A stretch of DNA of 64,000 nt from Dietzia sp032248695. GTDB lineage: Bacteria; Actinomycetota; Actinomycetes; Mycobacteriales; Mycobacteriaceae. The stretch is from contig NZ_JAVHXC010000001.1 of NCBI RefSeq assembly GCF_032248695.1, positions 496,001-560,000 on the forward strand, in the 5' to 3' direction. Of the stretch, positions 8,270-18,000 are shown piece by piece (the first letter of the stretch is position 1; every line of letters begins with the position of its first letter). Made by a program: the position numbers and the translations under genes. Below the pieces are notes generated by a model. That model worked only from the letters and a program-made list of their open reading frames with translations, ran no database searches and was not told where the DNA came from.

Positions 8270-9502
8270 TCACTCCCCCGCGTGGACCTCGTCGGCCGGT
8301 TGGCGGGTCTCCCTGGCGACCACCCAGGGCACCACCGCGAGGAGCAGGAGCGCTCCGGAGACGGCGAAGCCGGTCGTGTAGCCGAGCCGGTCGACGATGA
8401 GCCCCACGACCACCGGGCCGAGAATCGCCCCGGAGTCACTGGCCATCTGGAACGTGGCGAGCACCTTGCCACCGGCGCGGTCCGCTCCGATCACGTCGGC
8501 GACCGCCGCCTGTTGGGCGGGGTTGAGGATGCCCGCCCCCATGCCCGCCACGACCGACGCGGCCACGAGCAGAGGGACGGTGTCGCACCAGCCCAGGACG
8601 ATGGTGGTGACACCCGAGACGATGAGCCCGATGATGACCATCGGGCGGCGGCCGAATCGGTCGGACAGTCTGCCCGCCACGGACACCACCGATGCCGTCC
8701 CCACCGCGAACGAGGCCAGGGCGGTGCCCGCCACGCCCGCTCCGGCGTCGAAGTTCGCCGCGGCGAACAGCGGGATGATCGCGACGCGGACGCCGAACGA
8801 GGTCCACCCGTTGACGAAGCTGGAGATCAGGGCCGCGCGGTAGCCGGTGTGCCGGAGCGCCTCGCCGACGAGCAGCGGTTCCTGTTCCGGGGTCTCGTCG
8901 TCCGGGGAGCGCCGTCGGCCGCCCCGGAGGAATACCGCGACCACGGCGGTCGCCACGAGGAGGGTCCCCGCGTAGACGAAGAACGGCACACGCATCCCGA
9001 ACTCCGCGAGCACCCCGCCCAGCACCGGGCCGCCGATGTTGCCGATGAGGAACGCCGTGGCGTAGAGCCCGGCGATCCGGCCCCGCTGCCCGGGCGGCGA
9101 CAACCGCGTCAGCAGGGCCATCGCGGAGATCGTGAACATCGTGGACCCGAGGCCGCCGAGTCCCCGGAAGATCAGGAGCTGCCAGTAGCTCTGTGCCAGG
9201 CCGGTCGCCAGGGTCGAGGCCACGACGATGAGCAGGCCGGTCATGTAGACCCACCGCTCCCCCATCCTGTCGACGAGGAAGCCGCCGGCGGGGGCGAACA
9301 CGAGCCGGAAGAAGGCGAAGGCGCTCACCACGACCGAGGCCGCGGTGACGGACACGTCGAAGGTGCGCGCGAACTGTGGCAGCACCGGCGCCACGAGCCC
9401 GTACCCGATCGCGACCGCGAAGGCGGCCACGACCAGAACCCAGATGTCCGCGGGCAACCTCGTCCGCGGAGCGGCGTCCCTCGCCTGCGCGGCGCCCCTC
9501 AC
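8270..9502 (-). CDS. MFS drug/metabolite exporter
   Basis: A 410-residue, 12-helix major facilitator. The loop after helix 2 carries a DRMGERW version of motif A, and the second half repeats it as DRFGRRP. A GGxxGPVLGG stretch resembles motif C of drug:proton antiporters. The start is GTG 9502, overlapping the stop of the M20 peptidase gene by GTGA; the much longer open frame upstream is antisense noise. It is the last gene of the tetR-aldolase-peptidase-MFS operon, so it may export a substrate or product of the two enzymes. The substrate cannot be read from sequence. Confidence 0.85.
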   Translation of the reverse strand: MRGAAQARDAAPRTRLPADIWVLVVAAFAVAIGYGLVAPVLPQFARTFDVSVTAASVVVSAFAFFRLVFAPAGGFLVDRMGERWVYMTGLLIVVASTLATGLAQSYWQLLIFRGLGGLGSTMFTISAMALLTRLSPPGQRGRIAGLYATAFLIGNIGGPVLGGVLAEFGMRVPFFVYAGTLLVATAVVAVFLRGGRRRSPDDETPEQEPLLVGEALRHTGYRAALISSFVNGWTSFGVRVAIIPLFAAANFDAGAGVAGTALASFAVGTASVVSVAGRLSDRFGRRPMVIIGLIVSGVTTIVLGWCDTVPLLVAASVVAGMGAGILNPAQQAAVADVIGADRAGGKVLATFQMASDSGAILGPVVVGLIVDRLGYTTGFAVSGALLLLAVVPWVVARETRQPADEVHAGE

Positions 9503-10833
9503 GCCGACCGGAGGACGCGCTCGAGCACGTCGGCACCGAAGTGCAGCGCGTCGACGGGTACCCGCTCGTCGACGGCGTGGAAGTGGCCGAAGACGTCGAA
9601 GTCGTCCGGTACCCGCAGGGGGACGAAGCCGTAGCCGTGGATCCCCAGCTCGGCGAGATGCTTGTTGTCGGTGCTGGCCGGAAGGAGGTACGGGACCACC
9701 AGCGCGTCCGGATCGGATCCGCGGACGGCGTCGCCGATCACGTCGACCAGCGGGGCGTCCGCCGGGGCCGCGATGGGCGGCTGCCAGATCCACTCGACCG
9801 ACACGTCCGGCCCGAGTTCCCGCTCGACCTCCGCTCGGAACGTCTCCTCTCCCCCGGGGAGGACACGGCAGTCGATCTCGGCGCGGGCCTCGGTCGGGAT
9901 GACGTTGGTCTTGTACCCGGCGGACAGGACGGTCGGCGACGCGGTGTGGGAGAGCGAGGCGGCCACGAGCGGCCCGAAGTGGCCGAGCACTTCGAGTCGT
10001 TCCGGCAGCTCGGCCACATCGCCGCCGCCTCCGGCGATCCGGCCGACCGTCGCGGCGAGCGCGGTGTTGGCCTCGGTGGGTTCGATCGGGAACTCGATCC
10101 CCGCGACGCGGTGGACCGCCCCCGCGACGGCGGCGACGGCGTTGTCGGACGTGGGACGGGAGGCGTGCGCGGCGGTGCCGTGGGCGGTGACCTTCGCCCA
10201 GGCCACCCCCTTCTCCGCGACCGCGATCGGGTACAGGCGACGCCCGGCCACGGGCACCGACCATCCGCCGACCTCGCTGAGCGCCTGGGTCATGCCGTCG
10301 AAGATCTCGGGGCGTTCGCGCACGATCCATTTGGCGCCCATGATCCCGGCGGCCTCCTCGTCCGCGAAGAAGGCCAACAGCAGCGGCCGTCGGGGGACGA
10401 TCCCCTCCCGGCGGTAGTGGCGCACGACGGCGAGCATCATGCCGATCATGTTCTTCATGTCGACGGTGCCGCGTCCGTAGAGCCACCCGTCGCGGATCTC
10501 ACCCGCGAAGGGCGGGACCGTCCAGTCCTCGGCGACCGCGGGCACCACGTCGACGTGCCCGTGCACGACGAGACCTCCGGCCCCGGGGTCGGCGCCCTCG
10601 ACGCGGGCGAACAGACTGCCCCGGCCCGGCACGGACTCCACGAGTTCACTGTCGATGCCGACCTCGGCGAGGTACTCGGCGATCCGCCGGCACACCCGGG
10701 TCTCCCCGTCGCCGATGGTCGCCGCGTCGCCGGTGTTGGTCGAGTCGATGGACACGAGATCGGCCGTGATCGAGACGGCCTCGGCGTGCATCCGCGCCCG
10801 GGCCTCGTCGGTCATCTGGTGGGCGTCGCTCAT
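9499..10833 (-). CDS. M20/M28-type metallopeptidase or deacylase
   Basis: A 444-residue di-zinc hydrolase of the M20 family (ArgE/DapE/CPG2 type). Family motifs include HGHVDVVP, GRGTVDMKN, the FADEEAAG acidic pair, and a C-terminal FGHFHAVDERVP. The ATG at 10833 overlaps the stop of the deaminase/aldolase-like gene by four bases, and its own stop overlaps the MFS start. The pathway dapE is a separate gene near 39 kb, so this paralogue is probably not the succinyl-diaminopimelate enzyme, although mycobacterial relatives have been named dapE2. An N-acyl amino acid or dipeptide substrate is likely. Confidence 0.85.
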   Translation of the reverse strand: MSDAHQMTDEARARMHAEAVSITADLVSIDSTNTGDAATIGDGETRVCRRIAEYLAEVGIDSELVESVPGRGSLFARVEGADPGAGGLVVHGHVDVVPAVAEDWTVPPFAGEIRDGWLYGRGTVDMKNMIGMMLAVVRHYRREGIVPRRPLLLAFFADEEAAGIMGAKWIVRERPEIFDGMTQALSEVGGWSVPVAGRRLYPIAVAEKGVAWAKVTAHGTAAHASRPTSDNAVAAVAGAVHRVAGIEFPIEPTEANTALAATVGRIAGGGGDVAELPERLEVLGHFGPLVAASLSHTASPTVLSAGYKTNVIPTEARAEIDCRVLPGGEETFRAEVERELGPDVSVEWIWQPPIAAPADAPLVDVIGDAVRGSDPDALVVPYLLPASTDNKHLAELGIHGYGFVPLRVPDDFDVFGHFHAVDERVPVDALHFGADVLERVLRSA

Positions 10834-12044
10834 CCGAAACACTTCCCTTCCCCGCGGTAGGTGGGCCAGCGGTCCACGAGGGCGGGCCCGTCTGCAGTCT
10901 CGTCCACCACGTGGAGTGTGTCGAACCGCTCGCACACCTCGCCGGCTTTGGCGTGGCGCCACCAGCCGCGTCCGCCGATCGTCACGTCACCCCGGACGGG
11001 CGTCTGGACCTCGCCGGCGCCCTCCCGACCGAGGTAGCGCATCCCCGCGGGGGCGACCGGAACGGGCAGTCGGTCCCCGCCCGGGGGCCCGGACGCGACG
11101 TACCCGCCGTAGAGGAAGGTGGTCAGCCCGGGCGCGGGTCGGCGTACGGCGGGCAGCGCGAACATGAGGGCCGGCCGGGGGGTGAAGGAGCGGTACGCGT
11201 CGAACAGTCCCGGGGCGTACAGGCCGGACCCGGCGGTGACCTCCGTGACGGCCGGCGCCGCGGCGCTCTCCGCGACCGATCCCGTGCCGCCGGAGTTGAT
11301 GATCTCGGGCGGCTCGCCGGTGATGTCCGCGATCACCGCGGCGACCGCCTCGCGCACCCCGCGCAGGCGGCGCATCGACACGCGCTTGACCAACCCGATC
11401 CCGGGTACGTCGTCCGGGACCCCGGCGACCTGGGCCTCGTAGAACATCGCGCCGACCACGCGGAAGCCCTGGTCGCTCGCGTGGCGCACCAGCGGTTCCA
11501 CATCGGCGGGGCCGCGGAGGGGGGATCGCCGGACGCCGAGGTGGACCGGACCGACCCGAAGCGAGGCGTCGACGTCGATGCACACCCGGGCCCCGCGCGC
11601 GCCGGCCTCGCGGGCGATCGCCAGCTGGCGCGGGTCGTCGACCATCAGGGTCACGGCGTCGAGCGCGTCCGGGTCCGCACCGAGCCGCCCCAGCGCCGAC
11701 CGGTCGACCGTCGGGTACCCCACCAGGACGTCGTCGCACCCGGAGTCGACGAGCCACAGCGCCTCGGCGAGGGAGTACGCCATGACGCCGCGGACCGCCG
11801 CGTCGCCGCGCAGGTCCGCGCCGAGGGCCTCCTCGAGCACCCGTCGGCACCGCACCGACTTGCTCGCGATCCGGATGCGCGTGCCGCCCGCCCGTCGGCG
11901 CAGGTCCTCCAGGTTGGCGCGCAGGCTCGGCAGGTGCAGCGCGGCGAGGGGCGCCTCGAGTCGGGCCGTCGCGGTGTCCAGGGCCCCGGCGACCGCCCGG
12001 TGGTGAGCCGGGTCGGCCTCAGGCACCGTCGACCGGCCGCGCAT
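10830..12044 (-). CDS. PLP-dependent amino-acid deaminase/aldolase-like protein (alanine racemase fold III)
   Basis: A 404-residue protein of the D-threonine aldolase/D-serine dehydratase-like group. The N-terminal alanine-racemase-type barrel has the PLP lysine in IRIASKS (about Lys62) and a phosphate-binding NSGGTGS loop. The C-terminal domain ends with WWRHAKAGEVCE, whose His and Cys could bind a divalent metal, as in D-serine dehydratase (inference). The ATG overlaps the tetR stop by 26 bases; GTG 12026 is the alternative start. In relatives, this gene often lies beside an FAD lactone oxidase, as here. A D-hydroxy-amino acid substrate is plausible but unproved. Confidence 0.75.
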   Translation of the reverse strand: MRGRSTVPEADPAHHRAVAGALDTATARLEAPLAALHLPSLRANLEDLRRRAGGTRIRIASKSVRCRRVLEEALGADLRGDAAVRGVMAYSLAEALWLVDSGCDDVLVGYPTVDRSALGRLGADPDALDAVTLMVDDPRQLAIAREAGARGARVCIDVDASLRVGPVHLGVRRSPLRGPADVEPLVRHASDQGFRVVGAMFYEAQVAGVPDDVPGIGLVKRVSMRRLRGVREAVAAVIADITGEPPEIINSGGTGSVAESAAAPAVTEVTAGSGLYAPGLFDAYRSFTPRPALMFALPAVRRPAPGLTTFLYGGYVASGPPGGDRLPVPVAPAGMRYLGREGAGEVQTPVRGDVTIGGRGWWRHAKAGEVCERFDTLHVVDETADGPALVDRWPTYRGEGKCFG

Positions 12045-12657
12045 CCCGCACGATGAGGTCGACCGCGCGGTGCAACAGATCGTTGGCCTCGTCGTCGTCC
12101 CTGTAGATCTGCCAGCGCAGGCTGACGCCGGTGATGATCGAGAGCACCACCCGCACCATGTCGTCGAGACCCATGCCCCACCGGACGCCGGCGGAGTCGG
12201 CGGTGCGTTCGAGCACCGACCGCACGATCGCCTCGTTGGACTCCTGCTGGTTCCGGGCCAGTCCGACCTCGGGTAGCCCGTGGGTCCGGAGTGAGTACGA
12301 GACGATCTCGTAGGTGAGCAGTTGTCGATCGGGCGAGGCGGAGATCACGGCCCAGACGAGATCGATCGCCTCGTACAGCCGGCGGCGCAGACCCTCGGTT
12401 CCGCGGGCCCCCGAATCGAAGTCCACGCTCACGAACGCGCGCGCGGCCTGGTGGACCTCGGAGTTCACCGCGCCGATCACCTCGCGGATGAGCTCTTCCT
12501 TGTCCGTGTAGCAGTAGTGGACGACACCCAGGGACACGCCCGCACGCTCGGCCACCCCGCGCACGGTCACCGCCCCCAGACCGTCGTGCTCGGCGATCTC
12601 CAGCGCGGCTTGGAGGAGTTGCGCCCGGCGCTGATCTGCAGGTAGTCGTCTGGTCAC
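12019..12657 (-). CDS. TetR-family transcriptional regulator
   Basis: A 212-residue regulator. The N-terminal helix-turn-helix spans about residues 10-55, with a GAVTVRGVAERAGVSLGVVHYC-type signature and a downstream TDKEEL segment. The remainder is a helical ligand-binding domain. GTG 12657 is preceded by TACCAT at 6 nt and no ribosome-binding site, so the mRNA is probably leaderless. The open frame upstream into the oxidase gene is antisense. It heads the operon with the PLP enzyme, M20 peptidase and MFS exporter and is divergent from the lactone oxidase, so it probably controls both sides from the 144-bp spacer. Confidence 0.85.
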   Translation of the reverse strand: MTRRLPADQRRAQLLQAALEIAEHDGLGAVTVRGVAERAGVSLGVVHYCYTDKEELIREVIGAVNSEVHQAARAFVSVDFDSGARGTEGLRRRLYEAIDLVWAVISASPDRQLLTYEIVSYSLRTHGLPEVGLARNQQESNEAIVRSVLERTADSAGVRWGMGLDDMVRVVLSIITGVSLRWQIYRDDDEANDLLHRAVDLIVRDARPVDGA

Positions 12658-12801
12658 CCGTCCATGGTACGACGACGACGAGGACGTGGACACCGTTAAC
12701 CGCGCACCGACCCCCTGACGCGAACGCCTGCACGGACAGGGGTCAGGTCGAATGTCCAGGTCTGCCTCCGGGACCGCGACCCGGCGGTAGTCTCTGCAGC
12801 C
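12658..12801. promoter_or_regulatory. Divergent promoter region, tetR operon / lactone oxidase
   Basis: This 144-bp spacer has a -10-like TACCAT at 12664-12669 on the minus strand (6 nt from the tetR GTG) and TAGTCT at 12788-12793 on the plus strand (8 nt from the oxidase ATG). Both genes therefore look leaderless. The TetR protein is the natural candidate to bind here, but I could not pick out a convincing palindromic operator. Confidence 0.5.
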
Positions 12802-14136
12802 ATGACGACCTCCGTGGCCACCTGGCAGAACTGGGCCGGCAACGTGCTGGCGACCCCGTCGGAGCGGCGCGGGCCCACGACCGTCGCCGAGGTGGCCGAG
12901 ATCGTGGCGGGGGCCGCGGAGCGCGGGGACCGCGTCAAATGCGTCGGTGCGGGCCATTCCTTCACCCCGGCCGCGGCGACGGACGGGGTCCTGGTCTCGT
13001 TGGACGATCTCACCGGGATCGAGGCGATAGTCCCGACCCTCGGCGCGGACGGCCGTGCCGACGGCGCGGAGGTGACCGTCTGGGCCGGCACGCGCCTGCA
13101 CCGCCTCGGCCCGCTCCTGTGGGATCTGGGGCTCGCGCAGCAGAACCTCGGTGACTTCGCGGAGCAGTCGCTGGCCGGGGCGGTCTCCACCGGCACCCAT
13201 GGCACGGGACTCACCGCGCCCGGGATCCCCGCCACCGTGGTGGGGCTCCAGCTGGTCACCGCGGACGGATCCGTCGTGTCGTGTTCCCGCACCTCGCATC
13301 CGGAGGTGTTCGAGGCCGCGCGGCTCGGGATCGGCGCCCTGGGGATCATCACCAAGATGACGATCCGGTGCGTCCCGGCGTTCGCCCTCCGGGCCGAGGA
13401 GCGGCCGTGGACCCTCTCGGCGGCGTTGGCTGATCTGGAGGGGTTCGCCCGGTCCGCCGACCACGCCGAGTTCTTCTGGTTCCCCCACACGGACGCGATC
13501 AGCGTCAAGCGCAACACCCGCCTGGCCGGGGACACCGACCTCCGTCCCGTGGGCCGCATCCGGGAGCTGGTGAGCGACGAGTTCCTGTCCAACGAGGCGT
13601 TCGACGCGGTGTGCCGCGCGGCGACCCGGCGACCGGCGCTCACGCCTCGTCTCAACCGCCTGTCCTCGCGCGCGTTGTCCGCCCGCGAGTTCACCGACCG
13701 CAGCTACCGGGTGTTCGCCTCCCCGCGGCGCGTGCGGTTCCGCGAGATGGAGTACGCGGTCCCCCTCGAGGCCGCGGCGGGCGTGCTGAGGGACCTGCGC
13801 GACACGATCGATCGCGCCGGCGTGGTCACCCCGTTCCCCGTCGAGGTGCGTTTCGCGGCCGCCGACGACGTCTGGCTGTCCACGGCATACGACCGCGACG
13901 TCTGCTACATAGCGGTGCACCAGTACCATCGGATGGACCACACTGAGTTGTTCCGGCTCGCCGAATCGATCTTCCTCGCGTCGGGCGGGAGACCGCACTG
14001 GGGGAAGATGCACACGCGGACCGCCGCGGACCTGTCGACGATGGTCGAGCACTTCGACGACTTCGTCGCGGTGCGCGACCGGCTCGACCCGGACCGGCTC
14101 TTCGGCAACGAGTACACCGAGCGCGTGTTGCCCTAG
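12802..14136 (+). CDS. FAD-linked sugar-1,4-lactone oxidase (L-gulono/D-arabinono type)
   Basis: A 444-residue flavoprotein of the VAO family. The N-terminal FAD-binding domain shows the GAGHSFTPAA motif (about residues 51-60) and the STGTHGTG loop near 132-139. The C-terminal ALO domain ends with HWGKMHTR and a DPDRLFGNEYT-like motif, as in gulonolactone and arabinonolactone oxidases (compare Rv1771). In the first motif the residue after the glycine is His-Ser, the form often linked to covalent FAD attachment. It oxidises an aldonolactone or polyol with O2 or another acceptor. Its divergent partner operon may supply or remove related metabolites. Confidence 0.85.
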   Translation: MTTSVATWQNWAGNVLATPSERRGPTTVAEVAEIVAGAAERGDRVKCVGAGHSFTPAAATDGVLVSLDDLTGIEAIVPTLGADGRADGAEVTVWAGTRLHRLGPLLWDLGLAQQNLGDFAEQSLAGAVSTGTHGTGLTAPGIPATVVGLQLVTADGSVVSCSRTSHPEVFEAARLGIGALGIITKMTIRCVPAFALRAEERPWTLSAALADLEGFARSADHAEFFWFPHTDAISVKRNTRLAGDTDLRPVGRIRELVSDEFLSNEAFDAVCRAATRRPALTPRLNRLSSRALSAREFTDRSYRVFASPRRVRFREMEYAVPLEAAAGVLRDLRDTIDRAGVVTPFPVEVRFAAADDVWLSTAYDRDVCYIAVHQYHRMDHTELFRLAESIFLASGGRPHWGKMHTRTAADLSTMVEHFDDFVAVRDRLDPDRLFGNEYTERVLP

Positions 14137-14216
14137 GGCGCGACACGTCCCGGGTTACGTACCGTGGTGGTACGAGTGCGGCCCCACCCGCCCGCCATGA
14201 CCCCCAGGAGTGACCA

Positions 14217-14909
14217 GTGACCGAACGCGTCCCCGCCGAATCCGGCGTCTCCGGTCCCGCGGCGGGGGTGGTGACGGCCGCGCTGCGCCGCGCCATCCGC
14301 GGTCAGGCCGGCGCGGCCCGCGCCTACGTCCGCCATCTCCGCCGGGCCCACCCCGAGGAGAGCCCCGCCCGGATCCGCAGCCGACTCGACTCCCGGTTCC
14401 TCACGACCGTCACCGCCTCCGGCGCCGCAGTGGGGGCCACCGCCGCCGTGCCGGGCATCGGCACCATCGTCGCGTTCGGGGCGGTCGGTGCCGAATCCCT
14501 GGTGTTCCTCGAGGCCGCCGCCTTCTACACGCTGGCGGTCGCGGAGGTCCACGGCGTCGACGTCCGGGAGGGCGAGCACGAGGAACTGCTCGTCATGACG
14601 GTGATGTTGGGCGCGTCCGGGACCGCGCTCCTGGCCAACGCGGTCGGGTCCGCCGGCGGGTCGGGCGGTGCCTCGCTCGCGAGTGGATCGCTTCGGATCC
14701 CCGGCCTCAAGGAGGTCAACCGCCGCATGCTCCACCGGTTCGTCCGCAAGTTCGCCGTCAAACGGGCCGGTCTGGCGATGGGCAAACTCGCGCCGGCGGG
14801 CCTCGGCGCCGCGGTCGGCGGCTGGGGCAACCGCCGTCTCGGCCGGACCGTCGTGGACACCGCCGACGCGACGTTCGGCTCGCCCCCGACGACCTGGCCC
14901 GCCACGTGA
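14217..14909 (+). CDS. Conserved membrane protein (Rv1249c-like position)
   Basis: A 230-residue protein without an assignable function. After a basic N-terminus it has hydrophobic stretches at about 62-85 (Ala/Gly/Thr-rich), 88-105 and 122-145, then a basic region and a Gly-rich C-terminus. It lies immediately upstream of the 2-oxoglutarate decarboxylase gene; in M. tuberculosis the membrane protein Rv1249c is the neighbour of kgd (Rv1248c), so it may be the orthologue. GTG 14217 is supported by an AGGAG site at about 8 nt. Weak resemblance to EcsC-type membrane proteins is possible. Confidence 0.7.
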   Translation: MTERVPAESGVSGPAAGVVTAALRRAIRGQAGAARAYVRHLRRAHPEESPARIRSRLDSRFLTTVTASGAAVGATAAVPGIGTIVAFGAVGAESLVFLEAAAFYTLAVAEVHGVDVREGEHEELLVMTVMLGASGTALLANAVGSAGGSGGASLASGSLRIPGLKEVNRRMLHRFVRKFAVKRAGLAMGKLAPAGLGAAVGGWGNRRLGRTVVDTADATFGSPPTTWPAT

Positions 14910-15037
14910 ACGCGCGGTGACGGGCGAGTGGCATCCCCCTGTCAGGTGAGATCGGAAAGCCCCGATCGGGCAGACGGTCTAGCCTGGATCCATTACGTGT
15001 GAAACCCACCACAGAACCAGAGAGGCACCACAAGATC
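14910..15037 (+). promoter_or_regulatory. Leader and probable promoter region of kgd/odhA
   Basis: The 128 bases before the decarboxylase gene contain a short inverted repeat GATCGG/CCGATC (14950-14967) and a TAGCCT hexamer at 14980-14985 that could be a -10 box. AGAGG at about 15021-15025 is the likely ribosome-binding site for GTG 15038. A second in-frame GTG at 14999 lacks such a site. Confidence 0.35.
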
Positions 15038-18000
15038 GTGAGCAACAACGTCTCACAGTTCGGACAGAACCAGTGGCTCGTAGACGAGATGTATGACCGG
15101 TTCGCCAAGGACCCGTCCTCCGTGGACGAGTCGTGGCACGAGTTCTTCGAGGCCAACCCGGAGGCCGCCTCCTCCTCCGGGGGTGGCTCCTCCAACGGCA
15201 CCGCCGCGCGCGGCGCCGGGGACCGGGCGCGTCAGGGCGGTGAGAACGAAGCGAAGTCGGCGGGTGCGAAGGCGGCGGGTGCGAAGTCGGCGGGGACCGG
15301 CAAGGCCGGGACGACGTCCCGTCCGGCGGACGAGAAGTCCACGAAGCCGTCGGAGTTGACCATCGACGACGTGACCCCGGAGGCGTCCGCCAAGGACGTC
15401 GCGGCCAAGCCCGCCGCGGACGCGAGCCCGGCGCGCAAGGCCCGTGGTGAGGGCGTGCCCGCGCCCGTGAACACCTCCGAGCGACGCCCCAAACCGGCCG
15501 CGCCCGCGGTGGGCAAGCCCTCCCGTCCGCAGTACACGCCTCCGTCCGAGCCGGAGACCAAGGCGCTGCGCGGGGCGGCCAACGCCATCGTCAAGAACAT
15601 GAACGCGTCGCTCACGCTGCCCACCGCGACCTCTGTCCGCGCGGTGCCGGCCAAGCTCATGATCGACAACCGGATGGTCATCAACAACCATCTCCAGCGC
15701 ACCCACGGCGGGAAGATCTCGTTCACGCACCTCATCGGGTACGCGATGGTGCAGGCCATCAAGGTCTACCCCAACATGAACAACCACTACGAGGAGATCG
15801 ACGGTAAGCCGCACACCGTCACCCCGGCGGGGATCAACCTCGGACTGGCCATCGACATGAAGACCAAGGCCGGTCGCTCGCTCGTTGTCGCGGCGATCCG
15901 CAACTGCGAGGAGCTCGATTTCCGGGGCTTCCTCGACGCCTACGAGGACATCGTCGCCCGCGCCCGCGAGGGCAAGCTGACGATGGACGACTTCTCCGGC
16001 GTGACGGTCTCGCTGACCAACCCGGGCGGCATCGGCACCGTCCACTCGGTTCCCCGCCTCACGGTGGGCCAGGGCGCGATCCTCGGTGTCGGGGCCATGG
16101 AGTACCCGGCCGAGTTCCAGGGCGCCAGCGAGGAGCTGCTGGCCAAGAACGCGGTCGGCAAGATCACCACGCTGACCTCGACCTACGACCACCGGATCAT
16201 CCAGGGCGCCGAGTCCGGCGAGTTCCTGCGCGAGATCCACCGCCTGCTGCTCGCCGACGAGTTCTACGACGAGATCTTCGACGCCCTGGGCATCCCGTAC
16301 GAGCCCGTCCGGTGGCGCCAGGACATCACCGACCCGCGGGTGGACAAGGACGCGCGCGTCCTCGAGCTCATCGCCGCGTACCGGGACCGCGGCCACCTCA
16401 TGGCCGACATCGACCCGCTCGACGGCAAGTACGCGCGGCGGCGGCGCACGTTCCACCCGGACCTCGACGTCAACACGCACGAGCTCACGCTGTGGGACCT
16501 GGACCGCGAGTTCTCCGTCGGCGGTTTCGTCGGCAAGGACAAGCTGCGCCTGCGGGACGTGTTGTCGGCCCTGCGCGCCGCCTACTGCCGCAAGATCGGT
16601 ATCGAGTACACCCACATCCTCGAGAACGAGCAGCGCCAGTGGATCCAGGACCGCATCGAGGGGGTCGACGACAAGCCGACCGTCGCGGAGCAGAAGTACA
16701 TCCTGTCCAAGGTCAACGCCGCCGAGGCCTTCGAGACGTTCCTGCAGACCAAGTATGTCGGCCAGAAGCGGTTCTCGCTGGAGGGCGCCGAGTCCGTCAT
16801 CCCCATGATGGACGCGGTCATCGACGAGGCCGCCGAGTTCGGCCTGGACGAGGTCGTCATCGGCATGCCGCACCGCGGCCGGCTCAACGTGCTCGCGAAC
16901 ATCGTGGGCAAGCCGTACCGCCAGATCTTCACCGAATTCGAGGGCAACATGGACCCCTCGGCCGCGCACGGCTCGGGCGACGTGAAGTACCACCTCGGCG
17001 CCGAGGGCATCCAATACCAGATGTTCGGCGAGAACGAGATCAAGGTCTCGCTCACCGCCAACCCCTCGCACCTCGAGGCGGTCGACCCGGTCCTCGAGGG
17101 GATCGTCCGCGCCAAGCAGGACCTCATCGAGGACCCGGAGTGGCGCGCCGAGTACCCGGTCGTGCCGCTGATGCTGCACGGTGACGCCGCGTTCGCCGGC
17201 CAGGGCGTGGTCGCCGAGACCCTCAACCTGTCGCTCATCGACGGGTACCGGACCGGCGGCACCATCCACATCGTGGTCAACAACCAGATCGGGTTCACCA
17301 CGGCCCCCGAGGCGGGCCGGTCGAGCCAGTACTGCACGGACGTCGCGAAGATGGTCGGTGCTCCGATCTTCCACGTGAACGGTGACGATCCGGAGGCCTG
17401 CGTCCGCGTGGCCCGTCTGGCCATGGACTTCCGTCAGAAGTTCAAGAAGGACGTCGTGATCGACCTCGTCTGCTACCGCCGCCGGGGCCACAACGAGGCC
17501 GACGACCCCTCGATGACCCAGCCGCGCATGTACGAGGTGATCGACGGCAAGAAGAGCGTCCGCCAGTCCTACACCGAGGATCTCGTCGGTCGTGGTGACA
17601 TCACCCAGAAGGAGGCGGAGAACGCGCTCCGCGACTTCCAGGGGCAGCTCGAGCGCGTCTTCAACGAGGTCCGCGAGCTCGAGAAGCACCCGGTCTCGCC
17701 CTCCCAGTCGATCGAGCCGGATCAGCCGCTGCCCAAGATCGTCACGGCGGTCGACGAGTCCGTCATCCACGCGATCGGTGACGCCTTCGGCAACCTGCCC
17801 GAGGGGTTCCACATCCACCCCCGGGTCAAGCCGGTCTACGAGGCCCGCCAGAAGATGGCCTACAACGGCAACATCGACTGGGCGTTCGCCGAGCTTCTGG
17901 CCATCGGCTCCCTGGCGATGGAGGGGCGTACCGTCCGCCTCGCGGGCCAGGACTCCCAGCGCGGCACCTTCACCCAGCGTCACGTGGTGATCGTGGACAA

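Noticed and set aside
8270..10486. Long N-terminal extension of the MFS gene
   Set aside because: The part upstream of 9502 is antisense-like Arg/Gly sequence overlapping the M20 gene. GTG 9502 fits the GTGA overlap and a 12-helix protein.
9499..10833. Calling the M20 gene dapE
   Set aside because: A better dapE lies next to dapD near 39 kb, with the expected length and context; this one is in a different operon.
12019..14052. 677-codon frame fused to TetR
   Set aside because: Everything upstream of GTG 12657 overlaps the lactone oxidase in antisense; the TetR fold starts at 12657.
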